Shown piece after piece: positions 8,995 to 18,672 of a stretch of 64,000 nt of DNA; the first letter of the stretch is position 1, and the number at the start of each line of letters is the position of its first letter. This stretch comes from Flavobacterium sp. RSP15. GTDB taxonomy: Bacteria > Bacteroidota > Bacteroidia > Flavobacteriales > Flavobacteriaceae. The DNA lies in NCBI RefSeq assembly GCF_003968755.1, contig NZ_RYDL01000001.1:62001-126000 (forward strand). The letters are read 5' to 3'. The notes beneath the pieces were generated by a model. It made no database searches. It was not told the origin of the DNA and saw only the letters and a list, made by a program, of their open reading frames with translations. Made by a program: the position numbers and the translations under genes.

Positions 8995-10463
8995 TTGGTA
9001 TCAGCAATAGATTTAAGGAATACAAAGCCGAAACCACAAAACAGCATGAGATGTAATAGCAACAAACTATAATCGTTGAGCGTAAAACTACTATAAATCC
9101 CGAAAAGAAAATAGGCAGACAAAATTCCTTCGGCGAGTACTTTTTTGGAGATTTTTTTCGAAATATAGGTATTTTTCTGCCAATGGTCTTTTTGATCTTC
9201 GATATTTAATTTTGGAGTTCTGATAAATTCACTTTTTTTACCCCATAAACCTTCTAAAACGGCTATTGTATTGTTAAATGAAAAGCCTAGGGCAATGACA
9301 TAAAAAGTTAAAAATGATTGGATAAATTTAAAAAAATTATTTCCTTGCGTGTTTTTGAACGCTATCCAGTAATAGAAGAAAAAGATTATCGTTGTAATGA
9401 TAAAAAACAACATGGCATCAAAAAAGGTTTGAAGAGCTGCGTAGTTTGATTTGATGTATAAAACGGGAACGCTCAATAAAGCCATGACAAAAATAGCAAG
9501 AAATAGTGAACTATTCATAAGATGTAAAATACCGTGAATTTTATTTTTTGTAGTCATTGTTTTGGCTGTTATGATTCTAAAAAACATTTTTCTGAGATTT
9601 TCTGCGCCTCCTTTATTCCATCGAAATTGTTGTGAACGCGCGGCACTAATTATTGCCGGTAGTTCAGCAGGGGTTACAATATGTTCTAAGTACTTGAATT
9701 TCCATTTTTTTAATTGAGCACGATAACTTAAATCCAGATCTTCTGTCAGGGTATCACTTTCCCAATTTCCGGCATCAAGAATACATTCTTTTCGCCAAAC
9801 TCCGGCCGTTCCATTGAAATTTATAAAATGGGTTTGTGAACTGCGTCCGACTTGCTCCAAGGTAAAATGAGCGTCAAGTGCAAATGCTTGTATTTTTGTT
9901 AAAACAGAATAATCACGGTTCAGATGTCCCCAACGGGTTTGTACTACACCAATCCTTTGATCCTTAAAATAAGGAATGGTTTGCAGAAGCCAGTCTTTTT
10001 GAGGTACAAAATCGGCGTCAAAAATCGCAACAAATGCCCCTTTGGCAGAGATTAAGCCTTCTTTTAAGGCACCAGCTTTGAAGCCCGTTCGATTGGTTCT
10101 ACAGAGGTACTTGATATTTAATCCATTTTGAGACAGCTCTGCAACTACCTGTTTTGTGATTAGAATACTGTCATCATCGCTGTCGTCTAGGACTTGAATT
10201 TCTAGTTTTTCCTGAGGATATTCAAGTTTTGCAATGGTGCGTAGTAATCGTTCCACTACATATTTTTCATTAAATAGAGGTAGTTGAATGGTTACAAACG
10301 GAATTTCAGAAGGATTTGTAAAATCAAATTTTTCAGAATGGTCAATTTGTTTTTTACTTTTTAAATAATTGATAAGTAAGTTTAATTGTGCTAGGCCGTA
10401 GACAAAAATGATCACAATAGCGAAACTGAATACGAAAAGGATTAGGTAAGAAAGTAGCAACAT
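8991..10463 (-). CDS. Cellulose-synthase-like family 2 glycosyltransferase
   Basis: Processive-type membrane GT2 of 490 aa. A leading transmembrane segment (~1-28) is followed by a cytosolic GT-A domain with all expected motifs: DDS (93-95), FDADF (Asp149, Asp151), TED (240-242) and QxxRW (278-282, QQFRW). Four hydrophobic segments follow, as in CesA/BcsA and CslA-type enzymes. No PilZ domain is present, so it is probably not c-di-GMP regulated. It likely makes a beta-linked polysaccharide or glycolipid. It overlaps the downstream GT-C gene and starts one base after the upstream GT2 gene, so translation is coupled. Confidence 0.85.
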   Translation of the reverse strand: MLLLSYLILFVFSFAIVIIFVYGLAQLNLLINYLKSKKQIDHSEKFDFTNPSEIPFVTIQLPLFNEKYVVERLLRTIAKLEYPQEKLEIQVLDDSDDDSILITKQVVAELSQNGLNIKYLCRTNRTGFKAGALKEGLISAKGAFVAIFDADFVPQKDWLLQTIPYFKDQRIGVVQTRWGHLNRDYSVLTKIQAFALDAHFTLEQVGRSSQTHFINFNGTAGVWRKECILDAGNWESDTLTEDLDLSYRAQLKKWKFKYLEHIVTPAELPAIISAARSQQFRWNKGGAENLRKMFFRIITAKTMTTKNKIHGILHLMNSSLFLAIFVMALLSVPVLYIKSNYAALQTFFDAMLFFIITTIIFFFYYWIAFKNTQGNNFFKFIQSFLTFYVIALGFSFNNTIAVLEGLWGKKSEFIRTPKLNIEDQKDHWQKNTYISKKISKKVLAEGILSAYFLFGIYSSFTLNDYSLLLLHLMLFCGFGFVFLKSIADTK

Positions 10464-10464
10464 T

Positions 10465-11154
10465 TTATTTAAAAGTATATTTAAAAATCCAACTTATTAT
10501 TTTTATCCCAGCCAACACGGTTCCTTTGATTGTTCCAGAAACTTTAGAAACGCCAATTCTATTTTTATAACGAACGGGAATTTCGATATAGGTAAAATTC
10601 TGTTTTAGAATTTTCAATTGCATTTCAACTGTCCATCCATAAGTTTTATCTTCCATTTGCAAAACTAAAAGCGTTTCGTATTTTATGGCTCTAAAAGGAC
10701 CTAAATCAGTAAATTTTGAACTAAAAAGTAATTTCATCAAGAAGCAGGCTAGCCAATTTCCAAAAACTTGTTGTGGAGTCATAGATCCTCTTTCTCGCAG
10801 AGTAGCGCCTCTGGAACCAATAACAAAATCAATATTTTTATCGATAATAGGAGCGACTAATTGCGTTAATTCTTCAGGGAAATCAGAAAAATCGCCATCA
10901 AGAAAAACCACTATGTCAGGCTTTATTTCCTGATTTGAAAGGTATTCCAGTCCTTTCAAACAGGCATAACCATATCCCATTTTCTTTTCGGCAAGAACTG
11001 TTGCTCCGGCATTTTTGGCAACATTACTAGTATTATCTGTAGAATTGTTGCTGATAACAATTATTTCAGAGACATCCTTGGGAATGGCAGCAATCACCTT
11101 TGCAATAGCTTTTTCTTCGTTATAAGCGGGAATGATTACTTTAATAATTGCCAT
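10465..11154 (-). CDS. GT2 glycosyltransferase, polyprenyl-phosphate sugar synthase-like
   Basis: A 229-aa GT-A enzyme similar to dolichyl/polyprenyl-phosphate mannose or glucose synthases. It starts IKVIIPAYNEE, has the metal-binding FLDGDFSD (Asp86, Asp88), GSRG, and the RYKNRIGVSKVSGT end typical of the DPM1/UgtP group. It lacks the long membrane tail of some family members. It probably transfers a sugar from an NDP donor to a lipid phosphate, giving a donor for the GT-C enzyme two genes downstream. It lies three bases after the Fe-S gene and one base before the cellulose-synthase-like gene. Confidence 0.82.
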   Translation of the reverse strand: MAIIKVIIPAYNEEKAIAKVIAAIPKDVSEIIVISNNSTDNTSNVAKNAGATVLAEKKMGYGYACLKGLEYLSNQEIKPDIVVFLDGDFSDFPEELTQLVAPIIDKNIDFVIGSRGATLRERGSMTPQQVFGNWLACFLMKLLFSSKFTDLGPFRAIKYETLLVLQMEDKTYGWTVEMQLKILKQNFTYIEIPVRYKNRIGVSKVSGTIKGTVLAGIKIISWIFKYTFK

Positions 11155-11157
11155 TTA

Positions 11158-12749
11158 CTATTTATTATTTAGTAATTCCATCAAATTCACATCGTTCCCC
11201 AATAAAATTTCATTGGTGTTTATTCTTCCGGCAGGAGAGTCATTTTCTAGTTTTAAAACACCACGAGGACAAACGGCAGAACAAATTCCACAACCCACAC
11301 ATGAAGAACGAACTATATTTTCGCCTTTTTGAGCATAGCTACGAACGTCAATTCCCATTTCGCAATGTATAGTGCAATTCCCACAGGAAATACATTGACC
11401 GCCATTAGTTGTAATTCGGAATTTAGAGAACAAACGTTGTTGCAATCCTAGAATTGCTGCCATTGGACAACCAAAACGACACCAAACCCGATTTCCCAAT
11501 AATGGATAAAAACCCACACCAATAACGCCACTAAAAGCGGCACCAATAGCAAAACCATACCATTCACGAAGCGAATTACTGTCGATAAAAAGGATATTTT
11601 GATTTCCTGAAAAGAAATTTACCAAGATAGAAATAATGATTATTGCAACCAAGGAAAGCATCGTAAATTTAGCATCAGCATCTAAATCATTGCGTTTGAA
11701 AATATATAAAATTCCTGTAAAAACTATCAAAAAAGCCACAATACCGTAGATAAATTGGTCTTTAGTAATAAAACTCATTTCTGGATTATTGGATAAAAAT
11801 GTAAATAGTACGGCTATGGTCATCACAAATGAAAACACTAAAACCAAATGGATCATCCAGCGTTCTAATTTCCAAACTTTTTGTGTCGAATTTGACAAAT
11901 GACGGAAACTATCGCCAGCGGTTTCAGCCAATCCACCACATCCGCAAACCCAAGAGCAATACCAGCGTTTACCATAGAAATAGGTCAAAATTGGAGAAAT
12001 TATGAATATCATAGCAATTCCAAAAATTAACATAAACATTCCCAAATTGCCACCATTCAGTAATGCTTTTAAATGCCAATCATTAAAAAAATAATAGTTC
12101 AGAGGCCACATGTTTTTAATGTCTTTGGCAAAATAAGCCTTCTCCGGATTTAGTTTTTCGAGAATTTCAGGTATCAAAAAAGCGAAACCCAATTGAAAAA
12201 ACATGACCGATATGGTTCGTACCAACTGGTATTTATTATGACGGTATTTCAAAATGAATTTGTATCCCAAGCCCACTATGGCCATGGTGTAGAATGTTCC
12301 GTACACAAACCACTGGCTGGCTGGTTTTCCGTTCAAAAGCAAACTAAAAGGATCAAAAAAACCAATAATTCCATTGTTTACAGTTCCATTTTCTCCCAGA
12401 CCTAAATATTTTGGAAACCAATAAAGAACAACATAAAAGAGAGTCAACACAATGCCAATACACCAAGCAAATGTTCCTCTGTTAGTCAACGATTGATGAA
12501 AAAGTCCATTGTTACTGATGCCTTTTGGTCGTTTTAGATAAGTTGCGTTGGCGTAAAAACAATACCACCCAATATGGCTACTATTGAAATAGTCAACCAA
12601 AGTGTTTTATTGGGAAATGAAACATTAAATAAAGCTAATGCCAAAATAAAAAGCCCAATAAAACCAGCTGCTAAACCTAGCTTTTGAACGCTGTTTAATT
12701 CATTATTCTGATGTGAAGCTAGTGAACTATTTTTTATTGATTTGCTCAT
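11158..12749 (-). pseudogene. NapH/CcoG-like membrane ferredoxin, frame broken by a T-run shift
   Basis: A polytopic membrane protein with bacterial ferredoxin-type Fe-S centres. The large frame (11158-12600) has CSWVCGCGG and WCRFGCP loops as in NapH/NosR-type quinol-linked proteins, and two C-terminal [4Fe-4S] motifs, CISCGNCTIHC and CVGCGICSAVCP. The N-terminal helix lies in another frame starting at ATG 12749 (MSKSIKNSS) and reading to ...GGIVF. One extra base in the five-T run (12555-12559 as A on the plus strand) would join it to YANATYLKRPKG, giving about 530 aa. The real start overlaps the upstream oxidoreductase stop by four bases, which supports 12749. This is a true mutation, a sequencing error or a slippage site. 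Function inferred: electron transfer. Confidence 0.72.
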
Positions 12750-14047
12750 TGTTGTATTTTTTGGATCCCTTCGAATTGGGTTCTAAATTGTTTTTTGATT
12801 TCTTTTTCGTGAGCCGTAAAAAATTCTGGATCGAAATTGGCTTTCGCCAAATGATGAATTACATAATCTACGGTTTGATTATCGGTAAGAATTTTGTCAA
12901 AAAACTCATGTCGCATTCGAATTCCAAAAGTATTAATACCTAAAAATACCCTTGTTTCTTTGTGAAACGAAATGCGAATGGCTTTTTTGCCATCAGTATG
13001 TTCCCAATAAAATTGCTTTTCGTAATCTTTAGGTTTTGCCCAGACCCATCCGTAGGTTTGGTATTCAATGTCTAAAAATTTTGCGGAGTTGAACCAATGT
13101 CCAGGATTATATTGTATTGGATTTCCGGTCAATGTTTGTGCGAGCGCTTCGGCCATCATTCTACCAGTGTACCACACCGCTTCAATGGGGCGCCGCAAGC
13201 CAATGGCTGCGTGTTGTTCGGCACAATCTCCAATGGCAAAAATGTCTTTAATGTTGGTTTCTAAAAAACGATTTACTTTTACACCATGACCTAATTCAAT
13301 TCCAGAATTTTTAAGAAAATCAATATTTGGAGAAACGCCTGCGGTTAAACCCACAATTTGACATTCTATTGTCTCGTTTTTATCGGTTACGATGGCTCTA
13401 GCGTGGCCTTTTTCATCGGATAAGATTTTGACTAAATTGGTTTCTAAACGTAAATCAATTTCATGCTCGATAATGTGTCGATTGATGATTTGGCTTTCGC
13501 CGAAAGGTAAAATACCATCCCAAAAACTTTTTTCACGAACCAGAAAAGTAACAGGAATATCTCGGGAACGGAGCATTTCGGCGAGTTCAATTCCAATTAA
13601 ACCGCCGCCAACAATTACCGCTCGTTTCGTAGTAGGTGCCCATTTTTCCAAATGGTCTAAATCTTGTTTGCTATACAAACCTGTTACTCCGCTAAAGTTT
13701 TGACCAGGCCAGCCAAATTTATTTGGTTTTGAACCAGTTGCAAGGACCAATTTGTCAAACCTAATGGTTGAATTGTCGGACAACAATAGTGCTTTTTCTT
13801 TTGGAAAAACTTCATCCACACTCTTGTGAATTAAGTCGATATTGTTTTTCTTCCAAAAGTCATTTTCATAAGGTTGAGTATGTTCAAATTTCAAATGGCC
13901 CATAAACACATACATCAAAGCAGTTCTCGAGAAGAAAAATTCAGTCTCTGAAGAAATAATGGTGATTTTTGAATTCGATTTTGTCCGAATGTGACGCGCG
14001 AGTGTAGCACCTGAAATTCCGTTACCAATGATGACTATGTCTTCCAT
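12746..14047 (-). CDS. NAD(P)/FAD-dependent oxidoreductase
   Basis: A 433-aa pyridine nucleotide-disulfide oxidoreductase-fold flavoprotein. The FAD-binding GxGxxG is at 8-13 (GNGISG), the NAD(P) motif is VGGGLIGIELAE near 148-160, and the FAD C-terminal motif is FAIGDCAE near 274. No redox-active CxxxxC is seen, so it resembles ferredoxin/rubredoxin reductases or NADH-dependent nitrite-reductase-like proteins. The C-terminal ~110 residues are an extra domain. Its stop overlaps the start of the membrane Fe-S gene (ATGA), so the two likely form an electron transfer pair. Confidence 0.8.
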   Translation of the reverse strand: MEDIVIIGNGISGATLARHIRTKSNSKITIISSETEFFFSRTALMYVFMGHLKFEHTQPYENDFWKKNNIDLIHKSVDEVFPKEKALLLSDNSTIRFDKLVLATGSKPNKFGWPGQNFSGVTGLYSKQDLDHLEKWAPTTKRAVIVGGGLIGIELAEMLRSRDIPVTFLVREKSFWDGILPFGESQIINRHIIEHEIDLRLETNLVKILSDEKGHARAIVTDKNETIECQIVGLTAGVSPNIDFLKNSGIELGHGVKVNRFLETNIKDIFAIGDCAEQHAAIGLRRPIEAVWYTGRMMAEALAQTLTGNPIQYNPGHWFNSAKFLDIEYQTYGWVWAKPKDYEKQFYWEHTDGKKAIRISFHKETRVFLGINTFGIRMRHEFFDKILTDNQTVDYVIHHLAKANFDPEFFTAHEKEIKKQFRTQFEGIQKIQQ

Positions 14048-14135
14048 ATTAATCTAATTTGGTGCTAGTGTAGTCGAAAAAAAAAGAAAATCTGACTATT
14101 GAGTTAAAATAATAAGTGATCACGACAAAATATTT

Positions 14136-14891
14136 CTATTTCGTTTTAAAATTAGCTCCCGGCCTAAAAGTGTCTTTGTCAACTGAAACGAATTGGATAT
14201 CAGATAATGTTGCTTTTCCAATTTCTTTCGTAAGACCTTCTTCTTTTTTCCATTCCCAAAACAACCATTTTGTCGCAATTGGAACACCATCTACCTCTTC
14301 ATACTCTAAATATTGGATGGCATGAGGGTTTTTTTCGGCTTCTTCTTTATTTCCTTTTACTGTTACAATATAAGCTGCTTTTTCAATTAAATTATCAGAT
14401 TTTTTCGCATAAACAACATACCAATCATCTGGTGCGTCCCCAGTTCCGGATTCGAAAGTTAATTTTTGAGTCAAATAATCATTATGATCAATTTCTTTAT
14501 TTTCATAAGGATTCCATTTGGTACCGCGATCGCTTAGTTTAAAAGGGAAAAGAAAAAAGTACTCCCATGTAAAGGCATCAAAGCGAACGGATTCCTCGTT
14601 AGGAATAGCAGCTGAATAGAAAACTTTATCTTGGTCAAATATGATTTTCGATTTATTTTTAAACTCTAATACGCCTTTGCTTGAATTCGTGAGTACAATC
14701 ATTTTAGCATTTAGCCTTTCTTTCCCCCCAAATTCTAATTTGATATTGAATTGAATGGCTTCTTTTGAAAGGAATTGCTGCTTATGATGCGCAAATTCGA
14801 TTTTGTCTGTAAAATCTTGTTTTTCAGTTGTTGATTTACAGCCCATAAAAGCAAGTGTGGACAGTATGGCAGTAGCGAGTAATTTTTTCAT
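14136..14891 (-). CDS. Lipoprotein of unknown function (DUF6503-like)
   Basis: A 251-aa exported protein with a lipobox ending LAFMGC (Cys18). The rest is rich in beta strands and aromatic residues (FDAFTWEYFFLFPFKL, WYVVYAKK, IATKWLFWEW), with alternating charge typical of LolA-like or half-barrel lipid-binding folds. I associate it with DUF6503 from memory only. It lies in the minus-strand run between the TIGR04283-type glycosyltransferase and the FAD oxidoreductase, with 88-113 base gaps, so it may start or end a transcript here. A role in carrying a lipid-like product of the locus is speculation. Confidence 0.5.
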   Translation of the reverse strand: MKKLLATAILSTLAFMGCKSTTEKQDFTDKIEFAHHKQQFLSKEAIQFNIKLEFGGKERLNAKMIVLTNSSKGVLEFKNKSKIIFDQDKVFYSAAIPNEESVRFDAFTWEYFFLFPFKLSDRGTKWNPYENKEIDHNDYLTQKLTFESGTGDAPDDWYVVYAKKSDNLIEKAAYIVTVKGNKEEAEKNPHAIQYLEYEEVDGVPIATKWLFWEWKKEEGLTKEIGKATLSDIQFVSVDKDTFRPGANFKTK

Positions 14892-15004
14892 TGTTTTCTC
14901 TTTAGTATTTAGTTCTATTTGTGTTCAATTCTATGAAAATTTATATTCAAAATTGAAGTATTATAAAAGCAAAGCAGCTATTGTAATGCAAAGAATCAGA
15001 TCGT

Positions 15005-15697
15005 TTATTTTATGTTTTTTTTATAATACCGCAGCAAGCCTTCTGCAGAATGTCCCAATCTCCGCTTGAGATGAATAATTGTAAAATGGTATTGCAAGCG
15101 ATAAACCCCATTTTTTTGATATTTTCTGGCCGAGGTGATTACGTATTTTGGAATTACAGTAAAATGTTTTTTATCATATAGTTTTTTTATGATCTCATTG
15201 TCTTCATAAATAGTAAATTGTTCATCATATCCGTCAATTTCTGTAAAGAGCTTTTTGGTCACGAATAAAGATTGGTCACCACCGCGGCATGAACTGAAAT
15301 TGAAACGGGTAAACCATTGCGAAACTAATAATACTGGGTGGGCAAAGTCAAATTTCATACGGAAGCAACCTGCTTTATTTTCTTTTCGAATTTGTGCTAT
15401 TATATCTAAATCGAAATTTTCAGGAGGAAAACTATCACAATGTAAAAAATAAAAGAGGCTTCCCGTGGCTATTTTTGCACCTGCATTCAATTGTTTTGCC
15501 CGACCTTTTTCGGTATTAAATAAAACGATATTCGGGTATTTTTTAACCTTATTTTGAGAACCATCCGTACTACCGCCGTCAACGATAATGATTTCATAGG
15601 GTATTGTTTTGGAAATGCTGGTGTAAAGATGTTCTAAAAATCGATCTATAGCATTGACTTCATTGAAAATGGGTATTATGATCGAAATCTTATTCAT
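15005..15697 (-). CDS. TIGR04283-type glycosyltransferase (arsenosugar-locus family)
   Basis: A 230-aa GT2 enzyme: MNKISIIIPIFNE at the start, DGGSTDGS (Asp at ~40), GRAKQLNAGA (residues ~67-76), FLHCDSFPP (the DxD-like acid) and CRGGDQSLFV. This set, especially GRA.Q.NAGA and L.aD..pP, is characteristic of the family annotated as selenodomain-associated transferase 2 or TIGR04283, which occurs with ArsM/ArsS in arsenosugar loci. The partner family TIGR04282 lies three genes upstream on the same strand. Its stop is 113 bases from the lipoprotein and its start overlaps the DUF547 gene by 8 bases. The biochemical activity is not established. Confidence 0.8.
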   Translation of the reverse strand: MNKISIIIPIFNEVNAIDRFLEHLYTSISKTIPYEIIIVDGGSTDGSQNKVKKYPNIVLFNTEKGRAKQLNAGAKIATGSLFYFLHCDSFPPENFDLDIIAQIRKENKAGCFRMKFDFAHPVLLVSQWFTRFNFSSCRGGDQSLFVTKKLFTEIDGYDEQFTIYEDNEIIKKLYDKKHFTVIPKYVITSARKYQKNGVYRLQYHFTIIHLKRRLGHSAEGLLRYYKKNIK

Positions 15698-16493
15698 TCA
15701 GGGTCCAATTGTATTCTTTGAAACTAATTTTTGCTTTCGGGTGTATCTTAACAGTACTGTACTGACTAATAAAATCAATTATGGACCCTTTTTTCTTGAA
15801 ATCTCCTGAAAACCAATCGAATATTTTAGAAATTACAAGTTTGTCTTTTGTTATCGTATTTTTGGTATTATCTGCCATAAAATTTCTTGCGGCATCAGTT
15901 AATTGCTTGTCTAATGTGGCCGATTTATAAGCTTCATTTGATAAATTAGGACATGAAAACGATGCACAATTGATGGCAAAGTGAATACGCGGCTCATTCA
16001 TTTTACGTAAAATTTCGTGTTCAATTTCTTCCAGACTGTATTTTTTTGCTCCTAATGTAATAAACTTTTTACTCCAAGGATTGTTGATGTCTTTGATACT
16101 TATTAGCGGATAATTATCTAAAATTAATTTTACTGTAAAGGCGTTGTACGCATTAATCCAATATGCGAAGACAGCATTTTTTGGCCAGGATTTTGTAGGG
16201 ACATTTTTACCTAATTGATCTAAATACGATTCTAATTCGACAGCATCTTTTTGGAAACCTTTATAGTCGACACTTCCTTTATTAGAAACATGTTTTTGTA
16301 ATAGAGCATTCCATTTAGCATGATTTATTATTGTTTGAACGGTTGCTTCAGTATTGTTACCATAAGCTAAATCTGGGATTTCTTTGGTCGATTTGGCACA
16401 AGAAATCAAAGGAAGTATTAAAAGTATTAAAAGGCATTTTTTAGTCCTATTTAGTATCGCTTTTTGTTTATTTTCGTGAATCTTCGATTTCAT
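15690..16493 (-). CDS. DUF547 domain lipoprotein
   Basis: A 267-aa protein with a hydrophobic N-terminus ending LPLISC (Cys32), a lipoprotein signal after a basic, unusually long n-region. The body matches DUF547: WNALLQKHVSNKGSVDYKGF, then YWINAYNAFTVKLILDNYP and IHFAINCASFSCPNLSNEAY. The conserved Cys and His in these segments recall transglutaminase-like papain folds, though activity is unproven. DUF547 genes are frequent companions of TIGR04282/TIGR04283 genes. It overlaps the TIGR04283 gene by eight bases. Confidence 0.82.
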   Translation of the reverse strand: MKSKIHENKQKAILNRTKKCLLILLILPLISCAKSTKEIPDLAYGNNTEATVQTIINHAKWNALLQKHVSNKGSVDYKGFQKDAVELESYLDQLGKNVPTKSWPKNAVFAYWINAYNAFTVKLILDNYPLISIKDINNPWSKKFITLGAKKYSLEEIEHEILRKMNEPRIHFAINCASFSCPNLSNEAYKSATLDKQLTDAARNFMADNTKNTITKDKLVISKIFDWFSGDFKKKGSIIDFISQYSTVKIHPKAKISFKEYNWTLNE

Positions 16494-16552
16494 TTTATAC
16501 TAATTTAAAATTGTTTACCAAATAGTCGGAGTTTATGACTAAACCTGACAAG

Positions 16553-17425
16553 TTATTTTTTAAAAGGATACAATTCTTGTTGCAGGAATGAAGCCGGAAA
16601 TTGGTTTTCATCGTTAAAACCAAGTTCAATATCTCTGCCATCCGCAGGAATATAATTAGTTTTGAAAAGATAATCCCAAAGGCTTAATGAAATTCCGAAA
16701 TTTACTCCGTATTTGTTTGGCATTTTTTTACTGTGATGCCAAATGTGCATTTTTGGATTGTTGAAAATATATTTTAAGTAACCGTAATCCCAACCCAAAT
16801 TAGCATGGTTCAAATGTCCAATCGCAATAGAGACAAAATGAACTATGAACACATCCTTAAGATTAAAACCACCAATTAAAATAATTGGGATGTAAAGAAT
16901 CGTTTTATAAATGATGGGTTCTATCCAGTTGTACCGAAAATGTGCCGCAAACCCCATCTCCTTTACAGAATGATGTGTTTTATGTATTTTCCATAAAAAA
17001 GGGACAATGTGCAATAAACGGTGTGTATTCCATTGAATAAAATCAGCAATCAAAAAGAATAGTACTAAGGAGATTGGTTTTGGTAATTCTGAAATGGAAT
17101 ACAGCTTGATCGATGTTAGTTGTAAACCAAAAATAGCTGCAAAATCATTTAAAGCCTGCTCCGTTATATTAGATAAAGCAATAAGAAGAACCAGATTTAG
17201 CAGAATAAAATTGAAGTACAAATAGAATAAATCCAACCAGAAATCCTTTCTAAAAATGGGTTGCTTTTTTCGCCAAGGAAAAACAATTTCTAAAAGCCAA
17301 ACGACCAAAGAAATGACTAATAATCCGTAAAAATAATTATTCCAATTGGGAAAAATAATTTCATTTTTTAAGTAATTGAAATAACCTCTGTAAGAATTTA
17401 AAATAATATCGATATACTTATCCAT
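16553..17425 (-). CDS. Sterol desaturase / fatty acid hydroxylase family protein
   Basis: A 290-aa membrane-bound di-iron enzyme with three of the hallmark histidine clusters: HRLLH, HKTHH and HIWHH, spaced across two hydrophobic hairpins. The end of the protein carries LGWDYGYLKYIFNNPKMHIW, as in bacterial desaturase-like proteins. It probably hydroxylates or desaturates a lipid or a lipid-linked product at the inner membrane. It starts eight bases inside the TIGR04282 gene's end, so the two are coupled. A lipid-modifying enzyme inside a glycosyltransferase locus hints at a glycolipid product. Confidence 0.82.
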   Translation of the reverse strand: MDKYIDIILNSYRGYFNYLKNEIIFPNWNNYFYGLLVISLVVWLLEIVFPWRKKQPIFRKDFWLDLFYLYFNFILLNLVLLIALSNITEQALNDFAAIFGLQLTSIKLYSISELPKPISLVLFFLIADFIQWNTHRLLHIVPFLWKIHKTHHSVKEMGFAAHFRYNWIEPIIYKTILYIPIILIGGFNLKDVFIVHFVSIAIGHLNHANLGWDYGYLKYIFNNPKMHIWHHSKKMPNKYGVNFGISLSLWDYLFKTNYIPADGRDIELGFNDENQFPASFLQQELYPFKK

Positions 17426-18035
17426 TATTTAAGTTGCTTTTTAAGGTTTTATAATAACTGCTTTTTTCTAAATCTTCAAAGGTATCACTATCATTTAACG
17501 TTTCTGTAAATTCCATTTTGTAATTTTCTAAATCTTTCATAGTATCCGATAAAACTGCAGCTGTTCCCCAGTTTTTGTTTTTAAAAAGAGAAGGAATCAC
17601 TTTTTTTAACCCTAAAAGGTAATAACCACCATCTTCTGCAGGACCAATCACATCAACATTATACTTTAATTTAGAGAAAGCTTCGTTGATGTGAGAGTCT
17701 TGTAAATCGAACAGGTCACTCCCAATTATGATGCAATTCTGGTATCCCAATTCAAATAATTGCTGAAAAGCATCTTGCATGCGAACTCCCACATCAGCTC
17801 CGGATTGAAGTCTTTCTTTATATGAAAAACCAGCCCATAAGTCATTATAATCAATTGTTTTATCGTAAAAAACAAATTTATCGTAATCTAAACTTTGGGT
17901 GACTTTCATCGTGTGAAGGAGTAGATCCTTATATGTTTTTAATGCTTTTTCATCACCAATAGTTTTGGCTAATCGAGTTTTTACTTTTCCTAATTCCAGA
18001 TTCCGGGTAAAAATCAGTAATGCGTTATTTTTCAT
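17418..18035 (-). CDS. TIGR04282-type glycosyltransferase (arsenosugar-locus family)
   Basis: A 205-aa GT-A fold protein of the family annotated TIGR04282 or selenodomain-associated transferase 1. Key segments: LLIFTRNLELGKVKTRLAKTIG at the start (the P/LGKVKTRLA box), GADVGVRMQDAF, IIGSDLFDL (the metal-binding Asp) and PAEDGGYYLLGL near 135-146. These enzymes resemble nucleotidyltransferases such as CofC. It overlaps the rhodanese gene by 11 bases upstream and the desaturase by eight bases downstream. Confidence 0.85.
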   Translation of the reverse strand: MKNNALLIFTRNLELGKVKTRLAKTIGDEKALKTYKDLLLHTMKVTQSLDYDKFVFYDKTIDYNDLWAGFSYKERLQSGADVGVRMQDAFQQLFELGYQNCIIIGSDLFDLQDSHINEAFSKLKYNVDVIGPAEDGGYYLLGLKKVIPSLFKNKNWGTAAVLSDTMKDLENYKMEFTETLNDSDTFEDLEKSSYYKTLKSNLNNG

Positions 18036-18534
18036 ATACTTTTATCCCTTTTTTTAGATAGATGCTCCATTCTTTATTGTAAGTATGGACTTCGTTTGTT
18101 TCTGTTTTTTTGTTATCTACTATTTTTTTATCGTAGTTTTTCCATTCAACGATACCACCATATAAATTGAAAACATTCTTGTATCCTAATTTTAATAATT
18201 TGTCTCCAATGATTTCACTTCGCACACCAATAGAGCAGTAGACTACTATAAGTGCATTTTTATCTTTTATAATTGTTGTCACTTTTTTACCGTCAAACTG
18301 ATTAAAACCAACCGCTATGGAATTTTCAATATGACTCACGTTGAATTCTTTTGGTTCTCGGGCATCAAGAAAAACAATATTGGTTTTTGATTTTATTTCC
18401 GTCACTTTGATATAAGGAACGGATCCTTTGTTCCATTGTTTCAGTACTTGTGGAATCGAGTTTTGCGCAAACACGAATGTTGAAAAAAAGAAACAGCTTA
18501 GGTATACAAAGATTTTCAGTATCATTTTATGCAA
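18025..18534 (-). CDS. Exported rhodanese-like protein
   Basis: A 169-aa protein with a signal peptide (ILKIFVYLSCFFFSTFVFAQ, cut after FAQ or VFA near residue 23) and one rhodanese domain. The active-site cysteine lies in VVYCSIGVRS, followed by LLKLGYKNVFNLYGGI, the usual C-terminal half. It would act in the periplasm on sulfur or thiol substrates; the donor and acceptor are unknown. It is the first gene of the long minus-strand run, overlapping TIGR04282 by 11 bases. A second start Met lies at codon 4. Confidence 0.82.
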   Translation of the reverse strand: MHKMILKIFVYLSCFFFSTFVFAQNSIPQVLKQWNKGSVPYIKVTEIKSKTNIVFLDAREPKEFNVSHIENSIAVGFNQFDGKKVTTIIKDKNALIVVYCSIGVRSEIIGDKLLKLGYKNVFNLYGGIVEWKNYDKKIVDNKKTETNEVHTYNKEWSIYLKKGIKVYEK

Positions 18535-18581
18535 TTATCCGTATTAGACGCAACATAGTTTTTTCCTGACACGCAGATTGA

Positions 18582-18612
18582 CAAATATATAATTAAACAT
18601 ATTGGGAAACGG
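18582..18612 (-). promoter_or_regulatory. Possible promoter of the rhodanese-led run
   Basis: A minus-strand TATATTTG at 18589-18582 matches the Bacteroidota -7 consensus TAnnTTTG. The expected -33 TTTG is only partly present (GTTTC near 18607-18610). It lies about 50 bases before the rhodanese start. Confidence 0.3.
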
Positions 18613-18672
18613 GAGACCGTTTTATTGTCCGTGATGATTTGTAATAATTATTTTGTTAAGGACGAAGCGGTC

